Notes under the pieces: generated by a model
What the model was told of the DNA's origin: nothing
Databases searched by the model: none
The model's input: only the letters and a program-made list of their open reading frames with translations
Position numbers and translations under genes: made by a program
Assembly (NCBI RefSeq): GCF_014200605.1
Contig: NZ_JACHCE010000009.1
Span: 181,693 to 245,692 of the forward strand
Direction: 5' to 3'
Length of the DNA: 64,000 nt
Source of the DNA: Pedobacter cryoconitis
GTDB lineage: Bacteria; Bacteroidota; Bacteroidia; Sphingobacteriales; Sphingobacteriaceae
Shown: positions 1 to 8,238 of the stretch, in pieces
How the letters are laid out: each line of letters opens with the position of its first letter
Position numbering within the stretch: the first letter of the stretch is position 1

Positions 1-477
1 TGTGGCAGCGGTAAATGGCGAACTGAAGTATTTATAGCCAAAACCAGCTGCAAGATAACGCTGCATAGTTAAGTTACCTGTCACCACCCCGATCCCGCTA
101 CCGTCTATCAGGGCAGTTTGAGTGGCTGTTGACAATAGAGTAAGGTTGCCATTGGCATTTAATGAACCATTGCTTAGCAGTACGCCTCCAATCTGCTGAC
201 TACTGTTTACTGTTGTTGTACTTCCGCTATTTATATTCAGCTGGTTAAATGTCGTATTGGTTGTGCCGTTAAGTGTTTGCGTGGTGCCCGCAAAGGTTAC
301 TGCACCTCCGTTTTGTGTAAAAGAACCGTTATTTGTGAAATTCTGATAGGTCATTAAGTTGCCATTGTTTGCAATGACATAGGCACCTGATGAAATGATA
401 ATCCCTTGTCCGGATATGGAAAAAGGGGTAAGGAGTAAAAATAGGATACTGGCCGTTAAATAGATCTTAGCTCTCAT
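1..477 (-). CDS. Secreted beta-repeat surface protein, C-terminal part outside window
   Basis: An open frame of 159 codons runs from an ATG at 475-477 to the left edge without a stop, so only the N-terminal part is visible. It begins with a hydrophobic signal peptide (about residues 1-25) ending near SISGQG. The rest is rich in Gly, Thr, Asn and Ser in short beta-strand-like units (NGSFTQNGG, GTTQTLNGTTNTT), then GYKYFSSPF. In Bacteroidota this style is common in secreted cell-surface proteins, often with a type IX secretion signal at the C-terminus. That end cannot be seen here, so the secretion route is inference. It lies 17 bp after the PATR gene and is probably the last visible gene of the surface operon. 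No enzymatic motif was seen. Confidence 0.75.
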   Translation of the reverse strand, partial: MRAKIYLTASILFLLLTPFSISGQGIIISSGAYVIANNGNLMTYQNFTNNGSFTQNGGAVTFAGTTQTLNGTTNTTFNQLNINSGSTTTVNSSQQIGGVLLSNGSLNANGNLTLLSTATQTALIDGSGIGVVTGNLTMQRYLAAGFGYKYFSSPFTAAT

Positions 478-494
478 GGTTCTTCTCCTGTTCT

Positions 495-1919
495 TTATCT
501 TTTGACCGTTACACCACTTCCTAAATTTACAGTCACGGTTGTTCCCCCGCTTGCTATCCCGCTGATTACTGCTGTTCCGTTAATTTGCAGGGCAGGCGCA
601 GCAATCATTAAGCCTGACCAGGTTACTGCGTTCCAGGTAAAACCAGTGCTTGCACCGGTCAATATGATATTTATAGTTCTGCCTAAAAGCGTCAGTGAGG
701 CCGGTATAACCATTGTCCCTGAACTTGCAGAAGTTGGTGCAGTGGTCGCATTCACCGCAATATTCCAGGTCGTGCTTGAAGGCAGTGCATTGGGAAAAGC
801 AAGCGTCCCGGCATTAACTGTAGTCAGTCCTGTATAGGTATTGGCAGTTCCGGTCAATGTCAATGTACCAGTTCCTACTTTGGTTAAAGCAATTACAGGG
901 GTACCACTTGTTTGCGGATTGTTCTGAACAGAGCCTGCATAAGTCGTATTGGTATTCAATGCCCCGATCTGAAAAGTTTTGGTACCCGATCCGCTAAAAC
1001 CACCTATGGAGGTAGCAGAATTGGAGCCCGATAATGCACCTAACTGGACTATAGGGGTTGCGGCAGCCGTAGTTTCGATAAACCCGAATAACCCGCTCAG
1101 ATCCCAGCTCGCGGCGGCACTTCCGGTATTTGCAGCATTACCCGCACCCTGATTATCTGACCACATTATGCCTCTGGAGACCGAGGGTTCTGAAAAATTA
1201 CCGGTAAAACCACTGTTGTTTCCAAAAAGCCTTAAAGTCTGGGTACCTGCACCACTGATGTTAAGCGTGCCCCCGCCAGAGATATTGCCCGATATATTAA
1301 TACCAAGCGTAGCGATATTAGCGGAAAGGGTTGCCCCCGGAGAAATGACAACCGGGGTACTTAGTGTTGGTGTATAGGGGGTACTGGTTCCATTCGCTAA
1401 TAACAAAGTACCAGAACTTACAGTTGTAGTGCCGGTATAAGTATTGGTGCCACCTAAAGTTACTGTACCTGTGCCTGTTAGTGTTAAGCCGTTTGTCCCT
1501 GCCAGAACACTATTAATAGTGGCACTTGTGTTGGCGATGATATTGCCCGAATTGTTAGTAATAGTCCCTCCTGAAAGGGTGAAATTTCCACTGGCAACCG
1601 GATTAAACAATAAAGATTGGGCAATCTGAGTACCAGAAACCGTAACTGTACCGGCTGCGGCAACACCGGGGCTTCCGCCAAAAATAGCTGTAGCAGATGG
1701 TCGCCATAATAAATTGCTGATCCCGTTATTGAAAGTCCAGTTCCGGGTACTGTTATCCCAGTTCCCGCTGCCATTATCTATTTGATTATTGCTCAGCGTA
1801 TTGTCCCATATCAATGCGGCCGGAGACCCATTCAGTGCCCAGAACTGCTTCTGCTCACTTTGAGCCAAAACCGGCATCCAGTAAGAAAGGGCGAGTATGA
1901 GGTAAACAGTCTTCAGCAT
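495..1919 (-). CDS. PATR-repeat (autotransporter-associated beta strand) surface protein
   Basis: 474 residues with an N-terminal signal peptide (about 1-19, ending ...PVLAQ). Most of the protein is Gly/Thr/Ser/Asn-rich beta-helix-like sequence. At least two segments match the autotransporter-associated beta strand repeat pattern: GTNTYTGTTTVSSGTLLL near residues 155-173, and GTANTYTGLTTVNAGTLAF near 355-373. Such repeats form the passenger stalk of adhesins. No C-terminal autotransporter barrel is visible, which is normal for Bacteroidota proteins of this kind, and no clear type IX sorting domain is seen. It sits 17 bp after the 410-residue protein and 17 bp before the edge gene, on the same strand. 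An adhesin or surface-layer role is inference. Confidence 0.8.
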   Translation of the reverse strand: MLKTVYLILALSYWMPVLAQSEQKQFWALNGSPAALIWDNTLSNNQIDNGSGNWDNSTRNWTFNNGISNLLWRPSATAIFGGSPGVAAAGTVTVSGTQIAQSLLFNPVASGNFTLSGGTITNNSGNIIANTSATINSVLAGTNGLTLTGTGTVTLGGTNTYTGTTTVSSGTLLLANGTSTPYTPTLSTPVVISPGATLSANIATLGINISGNISGGGTLNISGAGTQTLRLFGNNSGFTGNFSEPSVSRGIMWSDNQGAGNAANTGSAAASWDLSGLFGFIETTAAATPIVQLGALSGSNSATSIGGFSGSGTKTFQIGALNTNTTYAGSVQNNPQTSGTPVIALTKVGTGTLTLTGTANTYTGLTTVNAGTLAFPNALPSSTTWNIAVNATTAPTSASSGTMVIPASLTLLGRTINIILTGASTGFTWNAVTWSGLMIAAPALQINGTAVISGIASGGTTVTVNLGSGVTVKR

Positions 1920-1936
1920 AATTCATTCTTTGAGCG

Positions 1937-3169
1937 TCAGTTATAATTATATCCTATGGTCCAGAAATAATTTGTCCCATCATAAAAATAGGAGAGCACA
2001 TCTACGGCATTTGCTGTGGTGGTCAGTGTAACCACACCTGCGCCAGCATTGATCACTTTAGATCCGGCAGGTAAAGTCAGTGTCCTTGAGCCTGTGGCAT
2101 CCTGTTTGACTTTGATCAGGCCATACATGCCGGCTGTTGCATTGATGATAGTTAAGGTACTGTTGCCTGTTAAGGTTACAGCTGCGGTAGCCCCTTTGGT
2201 CTGGTCCCAGGTAATTGTTCCTGAAGACAGGGTCTGTAAAGTAGAAGAATAATTAGGGGCAACAACAGTACTGTCAAAGCTTGCCCTGCCTTTGACATCG
2301 AATTTATACAAAGGCGTTTTGCCTATACCCACGTTCCCGGTTCCATTGATACGCATGCGTTCATTGGTAGCGGCTGTGCCTCCGGTAAAGAGCAACAGGT
2401 TTTTTGCGGCGGTTCCGTTTCCGATGGCAAAGTCATTACCAGTACTGTATATATAAGCGTTACTTGCACCAGCAATAATACCTGTAGCGGTGTTCCCGCT
2501 TGAATTGATCCCTACGTTCACAAAATTAGTGGTTTGGGTGGCGGCATCGTTACTGGCTACTAAATCGGAACTTGCATTTGCTGTGGGGGACATATTTTGA
2601 ATATTCAGCTGCAAATAATTATCTATATAACCCTTACCCGCTATGATATTGTATGAAGTGGTCGGATTAGCTGCCGTAGCCCCCCCGTCAACAAGCAGTC
2701 TTTCTCTTGCAGGGCTGGCTGTAAATATTGGGGATAAACCTATGCCAACACTTCCTATACTATCGACTAAAACACGCTGAATATTATTGGTACGGAGTTT
2801 TAGATTGACGTTATCTGTTGTCCCCAGAAAATTAGTGATTGCACTGGTACCGCTGTTACCTGTGGTTGACCATCCTGTTCCGCTGCCGGATGCAAATAAT
2901 GTCCAGGCTGCGGCAGTGCCGTTATAAAAGTAAAATCCTTTGGTTCCGTCAGTCTGATAAACAAGCAGCCCGTCTGCCGGAGTTGTAATGGCTGTGCGTT
3001 GAGCCTGAGTCATTCTGGGAGCTAAAAAACCTTTTAGTACAGATTTTACATCCAGAACAGAAGAGGCATTTCCTGTAGTATACGTGGCATCATCAGTGAC
3101 AACTACAGTTTGTGAAAAAACCTTGCCGGAAAGAAAAATTAATACAATTAAAAAAAACAGTTTTCTCAT
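1937..3169 (-). CDS. Secreted repeat-rich surface protein, fibre-like
   Basis: 410 residues. A signal peptide (about 1-19, ending KVFSQ) precedes a segment starting ATYTTGNASSVLDVKSV and then APRMTQAQRTAI. That opening is typical of Bacteroidota secreted proteins resembling phage tail-fibre or collar proteins. GNVGIGKTPLYKFDVKG at about 275-292 is the usual unit before a C-terminal fibre region. I see no S74 peptidase catalytic motif. The C-terminus ends YNYN, echoing the NYN ends of the two DUF4402 proteins upstream. It follows the chaperone gene by 56 bp on the same strand, so it could be a client of that chaperone (inference). The exact function is unknown. Confidence 0.7.
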   Translation of the reverse strand: MRKLFFLIVLIFLSGKVFSQTVVVTDDATYTTGNASSVLDVKSVLKGFLAPRMTQAQRTAITTPADGLLVYQTDGTKGFYFYNGTAAAWTLFASGSGTGWSTTGNSGTSAITNFLGTTDNVNLKLRTNNIQRVLVDSIGSVGIGLSPIFTASPARERLLVDGGATAANPTTSYNIIAGKGYIDNYLQLNIQNMSPTANASSDLVASNDAATQTTNFVNVGINSSGNTATGIIAGASNAYIYSTGNDFAIGNGTAAKNLLLFTGGTAATNERMRINGTGNVGIGKTPLYKFDVKGRASFDSTVVAPNYSSTLQTLSSGTITWDQTKGATAAVTLTGNSTLTIINATAGMYGLIKVKQDATGSRTLTLPAGSKVINAGAGVVTLTTTANAVDVLSYFYDGTNYFWTIGYNYN

Positions 3170-3225
3170 ACGTATCGTATTTTATATCCAACTTTCGGGA
3201 GTAAATTAGCTACTCACTCTTATGA

Positions 3226-4083
3226 TTATTTAAGCACCAGATCAGCTTCTGCGAATTTTTCCGGTTTGGCATCTGCCTGTGCAGCATAAACAATATGCAG
3301 TTTGCCAGTACGGTAATTTATAGCCGGAACAGCATCGAGGTTAAGCTGGAACCTGCGCAAGGCATTAGGGGTATAAACAGAAACACCATTGACCACACCA
3401 ACAGGGGTAGTCTTGCCATTTGGGTCAATATACGTTACTTTAATATCACCATAAACTGACATATTTCCAGTTCGGTTCAGCGTCATTTTTAGCAGGGGTT
3501 TATTACCGTCTTCAGTTTGAAGGGACAGGTCAGATAAACTGGTTGCAGTAGTAGATTCTCCATTTCTAATGATAATCGGAATAGCTATCCCAAAAACCGC
3601 AGTTAATTTTACGGTGATTGAAGTATTATTTTTCACCGTATCTTTCTCACCAAGCGGTTTTTCATTAGGCACTGCCCTAAAATATAAATGAGATCTGTAT
3701 TCTCCCGGAGTTAGCTGACTGGTATTGGTTAATTGTAGTTTAATAACCTGCGCTTCGTTAGGGGCAAGGACTACATTACGCGGAAAGAAGCGGAAGTTTT
3801 TATCTGCAAAATTCTGACCAGGATCAGGTTCAGTAATGGCCTCAAAATTACCATCTTCCTTCATTCTGTACTCTACTACAGATACCACATATCTGGCTGT
3901 ATCTTTCCCTGTATTGGCCAGATTCAGTTCCTGAGTCCTTTTGGGGCCTTCAAAAACTACCCTTCTTGGCATAATCAGTAAATTCCCCTGTGCATTTGCA
4001 AGAATCGGAGACCAGCAGGCATAAGTTAATAGCAACGAAAAAACAACAATGAAATTCTGAACTGGTAATTGTTTTTTGCTCAT
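3226..4083 (-). CDS. PapD-like periplasmic pilus/fimbrial chaperone
   Basis: 285 residues from the ATG at 4083. A TTG four codons upstream (4095) is the alternative start. After an N-terminal membrane/signal segment comes an Ig-like domain: NLLIMPRRVVFEGPKRTQEL, then NTGKDTARYVVSV and a segment APNEAQVIKLQLTN with LTPGEYRSHLYF. This is the layout of PapD/FimC-type chaperones, which hold secreted subunits by donating a beta strand. A second beta domain (residues about 165-280) follows. No usher gene is nearby. It sits 21 bp after a DUF4402 gene and before two large surface proteins, so a role in folding or delivering these proteins is likely but inferred. Confidence 0.8.
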   Translation of the reverse strand: MSKKQLPVQNFIVVFSLLLTYACWSPILANAQGNLLIMPRRVVFEGPKRTQELNLANTGKDTARYVVSVVEYRMKEDGNFEAITEPDPGQNFADKNFRFFPRNVVLAPNEAQVIKLQLTNTSQLTPGEYRSHLYFRAVPNEKPLGEKDTVKNNTSITVKLTAVFGIAIPIIIRNGESTTATSLSDLSLQTEDGNKPLLKMTLNRTGNMSVYGDIKVTYIDPNGKTTPVGVVNGVSVYTPNALRRFQLNLDAVPAINYRTGKLHIVYAAQADAKPEKFAEADLVLK

Positions 4084-4104
4084 TCTGTATATCAAATTGC
4101 TGGA

Positions 4105-4617
4105 TTAATTATAGTTAACAGTTACACTGAAAGGAGTAGCAGAAGTATAGGTACCTGCTACCTGGCTGCCACCGACATTTAAAGTTGCACCTACATTAAG
4201 AGTTTGTGTGCCTGCCGTTAAAGTACCCGTTGCAGACGGTGTACTGGTAAAAGTTGTTACGGTCATGTTATTAGCTCCGCTTGATATAGTCAGTGCAGTT
4301 GAAGGCAATGTAATTGCATAGGTATAGGCGCCCTGACCGTTTACAGTAAATGAAGCAGCGGTCACTGTTCCTGCTGTGGCTGGAAGCGTCACACCACCTG
4401 TCGAAGTTCTGGTACCAGCCGGCGTTAATACAACTGTTCCCGCAGTGGCATTTACTGCAACGTTACCAAAATTCATATCTACAGTTTTTGTAATACTGAT
4501 AGGGGTTACAATAGTGGCAGATGCATTGGCCGTAGCTGTTGCCTGCGCAAAAGAGGAGGAGATGGCTAAGGATACCAGGACAAAAGTAATTCCGATTGAA
4601 GATAGGAAGTTTTTCAT
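4105..4617 (-). CDS. DUF4402 secreted protein, pilin-like (copy 1)
   Basis: 170 residues: a signal peptide (about 1-24, ending SSFAQA), then a full DUF4402 domain. Typical family features are ITKTVDMNFGNVAV, VVLTPAGTR, GGVTLPA, FTVNGQGAYTYAITLPS, LNVGATLNV and the terminal YTSATPFSVTVNYN. DUF4402 proteins are small all-beta secreted proteins of unknown function, often next to fimbrial chaperone genes. It is clearly paralogous to the DUF4402 protein 142 bp upstream and lies just before the PapD-like chaperone. A structural subunit of a surface fibre is the best guess and is not shown by sequence alone. Confidence 0.88.
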   Translation of the reverse strand: MKNFLSSIGITFVLVSLAISSSFAQATATANASATIVTPISITKTVDMNFGNVAVNATAGTVVLTPAGTRTSTGGVTLPATAGTVTAASFTVNGQGAYTYAITLPSTALTISSGANNMTVTTFTSTPSATGTLTAGTQTLNVGATLNVGGSQVAGTYTSATPFSVTVNYN

Positions 4618-4759
4618 AACGGTTTAGTTTAGGTTGTCTTAAGAATATGTTTTTCTTCTGTATATGGTAAATGAATATACCGAATTATATCAGTATAGGG
4701 TTTTTTTTCGTCCCGTTCATTTTGTTCATTATTCAGTGCATGAATAATGAATATTATAT

Positions 4760-5263
4760 TTAGTTATAATTAATGATCACATCGAAGGGAGTGGCCGAAG
4801 TATAATGGCCTGTAGGCTGGTCTGGTGCCACATTTAAGGTAGCGCCAACATTAAGTGTGAGCGGATCAGACAGACTGCCGGTTTCGGCAGGGAGGCTCTT
4901 GAAGTTGTCGACAATAATATGGGTATTGCCAGCTGCAGTGGCCATTGTGTAAGAAGGAAGGGTAACTGAATAGGTATAGGAGCCTTGTCCGTCTATTGTA
5001 AAAGTTGCAGTTTCTGCTTTCCCAGGGACAAGTTGTACACCACCTGTGGCTATTCTTGTTTCGGCAGGTGTTAAAACTACTGTACCCGCTATAGTTGTTC
5101 CTTTGATCTCTCCAAAGGTCATGTCAACTATCCTTGAAATACTAACTTGTGTGACAATATTTGCCGATACATTAGCATCAGCTACCACTTGTGCAGAAGA
5201 TATAGATGTGGTTAATAAAATGATCAGATATGTGATCCCCGATATAGTTAATATTGGTTTCAT
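4760..5263 (-). CDS. DUF4402 secreted protein, pilin-like (copy 2)
   Basis: 167 residues, same design as its downstream neighbour. A signal peptide ends SSAQV, then come VSISRIVDMTFGEI, VVLTPAETRIATGGVQL, FTIDGQGSYTYSVTLPS, LNVGATLNV and YTSATPFDVIINYN. The two copies share the first and last strands best and differ mainly in the middle, as expected of duplicated subunits with different roles (major/minor or tip/shaft). It is the first gene of the minus-strand surface run. A 533-bp gene-poor stretch lies upstream and should hold the operon promoter, but I could not find a TAnnTTTG element close to the start. Confidence 0.87.
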   Translation of the reverse strand: MKPILTISGITYLIILLTTSISSAQVVADANVSANIVTQVSISRIVDMTFGEIKGTTIAGTVVLTPAETRIATGGVQLVPGKAETATFTIDGQGSYTYSVTLPSYTMATAAGNTHIIVDNFKSLPAETGSLSDPLTLNVGATLNVAPDQPTGHYTSATPFDVIINYN

Positions 5264-5796
5264 CTATTCATTTATTTATGTTTTGTCAATTGGAGCCTTT
5301 GAGATCAGAATATGATTAGCTTTTGTGCTTAATAATTATTTTAATCCTATCAGGTTCATGTTTATCTGAATCTTATGTTTTATATGATTACGCTATTTTT
5401 GATTGTAAACAGTAATGAATATAATAATTTATATTGATATGTACAGGTTTTATTAAATAATAACGGCATCTGCACTCAGATATGATAATACCTCAGTACC
5501 GGATCTTATTCCCGGATAAAACGGATTTTTTTTTACCGGGTTACCATTATCTTTTAATGAACTATAAAATATGCGGATGACCTGATGAAAGCTAGTAGAA
5601 TAGGGGTTGAAACCCCCATTGGAAAGGCCTTGAAAGGACGTTGGAAGGACTTTGGAAGGACCTTGCAAGGCCTCCAGTCCTTTCAACCCCGTTCTAATTG
5701 CGCTCCAATAGCCTTTTAAGGCCTTTTTAAAGGATAGCTTGAATAGGGCTCATCTGTACCTCTTCACTTGCTGATCAGGGTATAATCCGGTAGATT
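5264..5796. other. 533-bp gene-poor region upstream of the surface operon
   Basis: No convincing gene. A 77-codon frame on the minus strand (5453-5686) is explained by the repeat described separately at 5596-5696. The rest is AT-rich. The region separates the surface operon (leftward) from the DUF1348 gene, also leftward, whose stop is at 5797. It should hold the terminator of the latter and the promoter of the former, but I could not assign either with confidence. Confidence 0.5.
5596..5696. repeat. Imperfect 16-17 bp inverted repeat around a GGAAGGA-rich core
   Basis: The outer arms read TAGAATAGGGGTTGAAA (5596-5612) and TTTCAACCCCGTTCTA (5681-5696). They are reverse complements apart from one extra base and one change. 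Between them lie repeated GGAAAGG/GGAAGGA units and the palindrome CCTTGCAAGG (5661-5670), so the whole 101 bp could fold into a long branched hairpin. A further AAGGCCTTTTTAAAGG-type run follows. It looks like a REP/MITE-like intergenic repeat, but copies elsewhere in the genome cannot be checked from here. Confidence 0.55.
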
Positions 5797-6246
5797 TTAC
5801 AGGAATTTTCTGTCCTTACTATCAATTGATATATTGTTGATAGAAGCGAATCGTTTTTGCATCAGGCCATCTGCATTAAACTCCCAGTTTTCATTGCCGT
5901 AAGCACGGAACCATTGTCCGGATTCATCGTGAAATTCATACTCGAACCTGACTGCAATTCTGTTGTCAGTAAATGCCCACAACTCTTTCTTTAATTTATA
6001 ACCTTGTTCTTTTTTCCACTTTTCAGTGAGAAATAAAACTACCTCTTCGCGGCCGTTTATAAATTGGTCACGATTACGCCATTCTGTATCCAGCGTATAA
6101 ACCTGCGATACTCTTTGAGGGTCCTGGCTGTTCCAGGCATCTTCACCCTGTTGTACTTTTTGTAATGCGGTTTCCAGGTTAAATGGGGGTAATGGGAATT
6201 TCTTTTCCATATAAAAAGTTCTGTCTATTTTAAAAGGGTTATTCAT
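5797..6246 (-). CDS. DUF1348 family protein (NTF2/SnoaL-like fold)
   Basis: 149 residues, close to the usual family size. It carries the DUF1348 pattern: ALQKVQQGEDAWNSQDPQRV, YTLDTEWRNRD, FINGREEVVLFLTEKW, RIAVRFEYEFHDESGQWFRAYGNENWEF and the closing FASINNISI. The family has an NTF2-like cone fold of unknown biochemical role. It is often found beside TetR regulators and stress-linked oxidoreductases. An in-frame ATG at 6208-6210 (MEKKFPLPPF) fits the family start better than the first ATG and may be the true start. A near-perfect operator and a -7 element lie just upstream, so it is probably the direct target of the TetR gene next door. Confidence 0.85.
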   Translation of the reverse strand: MNNPFKIDRTFYMEKKFPLPPFNLETALQKVQQGEDAWNSQDPQRVSQVYTLDTEWRNRDQFINGREEVVLFLTEKWKKEQGYKLKKELWAFTDNRIAVRFEYEFHDESGQWFRAYGNENWEFNADGLMQKRFASINNISIDSKDRKFL

Positions 6247-6291
6247 CTTTGATCAGGTATATTGATGAATAATATTCCACGTTAGACCACA

Positions 6292-6299
6292 CAAATTTA
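6292..6299 (-). promoter_or_regulatory. TAAATTTG -7 promoter element for the DUF1348 gene
   Basis: On the minus strand the sequence is TAAATTTG, a match to the Bacteroidota -7 consensus TAnnTTTG. It lies about 45 bp before the DUF1348 start, giving a leader of roughly 40 nt. The palindromic operator lies 13 bp further upstream, across the -33 region. Confidence 0.6.
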
Positions 6300-6312
6300 C
6301 GTACCGGAAGAG

Positions 6313-6340
6313 ATAAAACAGACTGATCGGTCTGTTTTAT
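6313..6340. promoter_or_regulatory. TetR-type operator, perfect 11-bp inverted repeat
   Basis: ATAAAACAGAC (6313-6323) and GTCTGTTTTAT (6330-6340) are perfect reverse complements around TGATCG. The core CAGACTGATCGGTCTG is typical of operators of TetR proteins that control small oxidoreductase or NTF2-like genes. It covers the -33 region of the DUF1348 promoter, so a bound repressor would block RNA polymerase. The TetR gene ending 68 bp away (6409-6951) is the obvious candidate repressor (inference). Confidence 0.7.
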
Positions 6341-6408
6341 TTTAATTTTTATGTAAACATTTGTTAATTAAATGTTTGTGTTGTGTTTTGTTGTTTTTGG
6401 AGTAGCTG

Positions 6409-6951
6409 TTAAAGAAGGGTTTTTAACATTTTTTTAGCTTGCAGTACAGGCCATTGATTCCTGTAAAGATGGCTTTCCAGCATAGCGGATTCAAATAGCA
6501 GATAGATATGATCTTTTAGAAGCTGAGTATGATGGGGCAGAATGCTGGCAAGGGTATCACGCAGATTCTGCTTGTGGTGTTGTATGATCGTATAAAGCGT
6601 TGTGTCGGCAGGGCTGATTTCAGAAAGTATATTCATAAAAGCGCAGCCTCTGAAATCTTCTTTGTCGTTCATACTGATCAGAAAATCAAATGCTGTCATT
6701 AATTGCTGTTCAGGATCAGTTACAGCGCCAATAAATTCCCTGAAACATTTAAACCAGTACACATGGCGAAAGTTCAGAAAAGCTATGCACAGCTCTTCTT
6801 TGGATTGATAGTGTGTATATAAGCTTGCACGTGCAACCCCGGCTTCCTGAATGATCTGATTGATACCTGTAGCATGATATCCCTGAGTATAGAAAAGCCT
6901 GGTTGCTGTTTCCAGTATTCTTGTTTTAGGATCAACTGCTTTTTGTTTCAT
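6409..6951 (-). CDS. TetR/AcrR family transcriptional regulator
   Basis: 180 residues. The N-terminal helix-turn-helix domain (about 5-55) reads TRILETATRLFYTQGYHATGINQIIQEAGVA and then SLYTHYQSKEELC, classic TetR. The C-terminal ligand domain includes a YxaF/LmrA-like segment with DFRGCAFMNILSEISP. It starts 9 bp after the histidine kinase stop, so it may be the last gene of the efflux operon as well as having its own regulation. The perfect operator at 6313-6340 lies between it and the DUF1348 gene. The inducer is unknown. Confidence 0.9.
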   Translation of the reverse strand: MKQKAVDPKTRILETATRLFYTQGYHATGINQIIQEAGVARASLYTHYQSKEELCIAFLNFRHVYWFKCFREFIGAVTDPEQQLMTAFDFLISMNDKEDFRGCAFMNILSEISPADTTLYTIIQHHKQNLRDTLASILPHHTQLLKDHIYLLFESAMLESHLYRNQWPVLQAKKMLKTLL

Positions 6952-6960
6952 CCGGCAAAG

Positions 6961-8238
6961 TTAAAACTTATTATTCCTGAAAAGAATCATGAAGTCAGTT
7001 TGACCGGGCTGTACAGTTTTTAAAGAAAATTCAAAGCCATGATTTAATAATATTTCTCTGACCATAGTCAGACCAATGCCTTGTCCATCTTTCTTGGTAC
7101 TGAAAAAAGGACTGAAAAGCTGTTCATTCATCCCGGCAGAAATTCCTGCTCCATTGTCAGATATGATCATTTTCTGTTCAGTTTTATCCAATGTAAATTT
7201 GATAAGACCGTTTTTATCGATGGCCTCCATTGCATTCTTAATCAGGTTAATCAGTACTTGTTCTATTTGCTGCACATCGGCTGAAATATAAAAAGGATCT
7301 TTAGGGAAATTATAGGCAAATGTCACCTCTTTTTCGGCTGCTTTAACCTGCATAAATGAAGCCACGGCATGAACTAAAGGGACCAGGTCAATCTGCTTTT
7401 TATTCACGGCTGAGAGTTTAACCAGATCTGCAAAATTCCGCATGAAAATATTCAGGTTCTGATTCCGCTCTATGGCTACCTGCAAGGCGTTTTTTAAAGG
7501 AGCTTTATTTTCCAGTTGCCATAAATCTTTGGTCTCCAGTGCCATATTCATAATTGAATTGACAGGTCCAATCGTATTGTTCACTTCATGGGCCATCATC
7601 CGGATCACTTTATCATATACATTCTTTTCTGCATCAAAAATTTCGGCGGTAACTTCTTCTATTAAGAGGAAAAACCGGGCAAAACCTCTATCTATAAAAT
7701 GGGACTTCTGGACCTTATAGGTGTTTAAACCCCCGATTCTGATTATTTTTGACTCACCAGCCTGTAACAGCTGCAGCTCATTGATAAATAAACCTGGATT
7801 TGCTGATAACACGGCACCGGCTTTTGGATTAATCTGTTTAATCTGATGCTCATAATCCAGTATAATGATGCCGGTAGGAGAGGTCTGGATTAGTTTTTCC
7901 AGGAAAAAATGCTGTTCTTCCTGTCTGACCCTTTCGCTTCTTAACTCATCCATCATTTGATTATAGACGGCTATCAGCTCATCTGTTTCCTTTTTGCCGG
8001 TAGATAAGAATTTAACATTAAAATCCTTGTCCCTGATTGCGTTGATTCCTTCTTTTAAATAAGTAAGGGGCTGTACAAGCTGCCGGTATAAATTCAGAGA
8101 AATAAAAATGGATATCATAATCAATACCTCAGCAAGCATAAAGACGATTTTATTTTTTTCGAAAATAAAATAAGTCAGCACCAGGCAGATCAGATGTAAG
8201 ATGACAACAAATAGGATAAACTTAATCTTCAGTCTCAT
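6961..8238 (-). CDS. NtrB/NtrY-type membrane sensor histidine kinase
   Basis: 425 residues. Two membrane helices (about 5-27 and 30-50) are followed by HAMP (about 50-105), a PAS-like segment (TSPTGIIILDYEHQIKQINPKA, about 118-140), the H-box MMAHEVNNTIGPV (His about 215), N-box LINLIKNAMEAI, G1 DNGAGI, F-box FSPFFSTK and G2 GQGIGL. All catalytic motifs are intact. The start overlaps the end of the response regulator gene by 17 bp, so the pair is translationally coupled. The sensor domain between the helices is nearly absent, suggesting it senses a signal in or at the membrane. It should phosphorylate the sigma-54 activator encoded upstream. Confidence 0.93.
   Translation of the reverse strand: MRLKIKFILFVVILHLICLVLTYFIFEKNKIVFMLAEVLIMISIFISLNLYRQLVQPLTYLKEGINAIRDKDFNVKFLSTGKKETDELIAVYNQMMDELRSERVRQEEQHFFLEKLIQTSPTGIIILDYEHQIKQINPKAGAVLSANPGLFINELQLLQAGESKIIRIGGLNTYKVQKSHFIDRGFARFFLLIEEVTAEIFDAEKNVYDKVIRMMAHEVNNTIGPVNSIMNMALETKDLWQLENKAPLKNALQVAIERNQNLNIFMRNFADLVKLSAVNKKQIDLVPLVHAVASFMQVKAAEKEVTFAYNFPKDPFYISADVQQIEQVLINLIKNAMEAIDKNGLIKFTLDKTEQKMIISDNGAGISAGMNEQLFSPFFSTKKDGQGIGLTMVREILLNHGFEFSLKTVQPGQTDFMILFRNNKF

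Noticed and set aside
502..2252. Plus-strand open frames opposite the PATR and fibre-like genes
   Set aside because: They lie wholly inside the minus-strand genes, and their composition only mirrors the Gly/Thr-rich repeats (Val/Pro-rich reading). No independent start or promoter signals.
5453..5686. 77-codon minus-strand frame
   Set aside because: It spans the GGAAGGA-rich repeat and has low-complexity sequence; the repeat explains it better than a gene.
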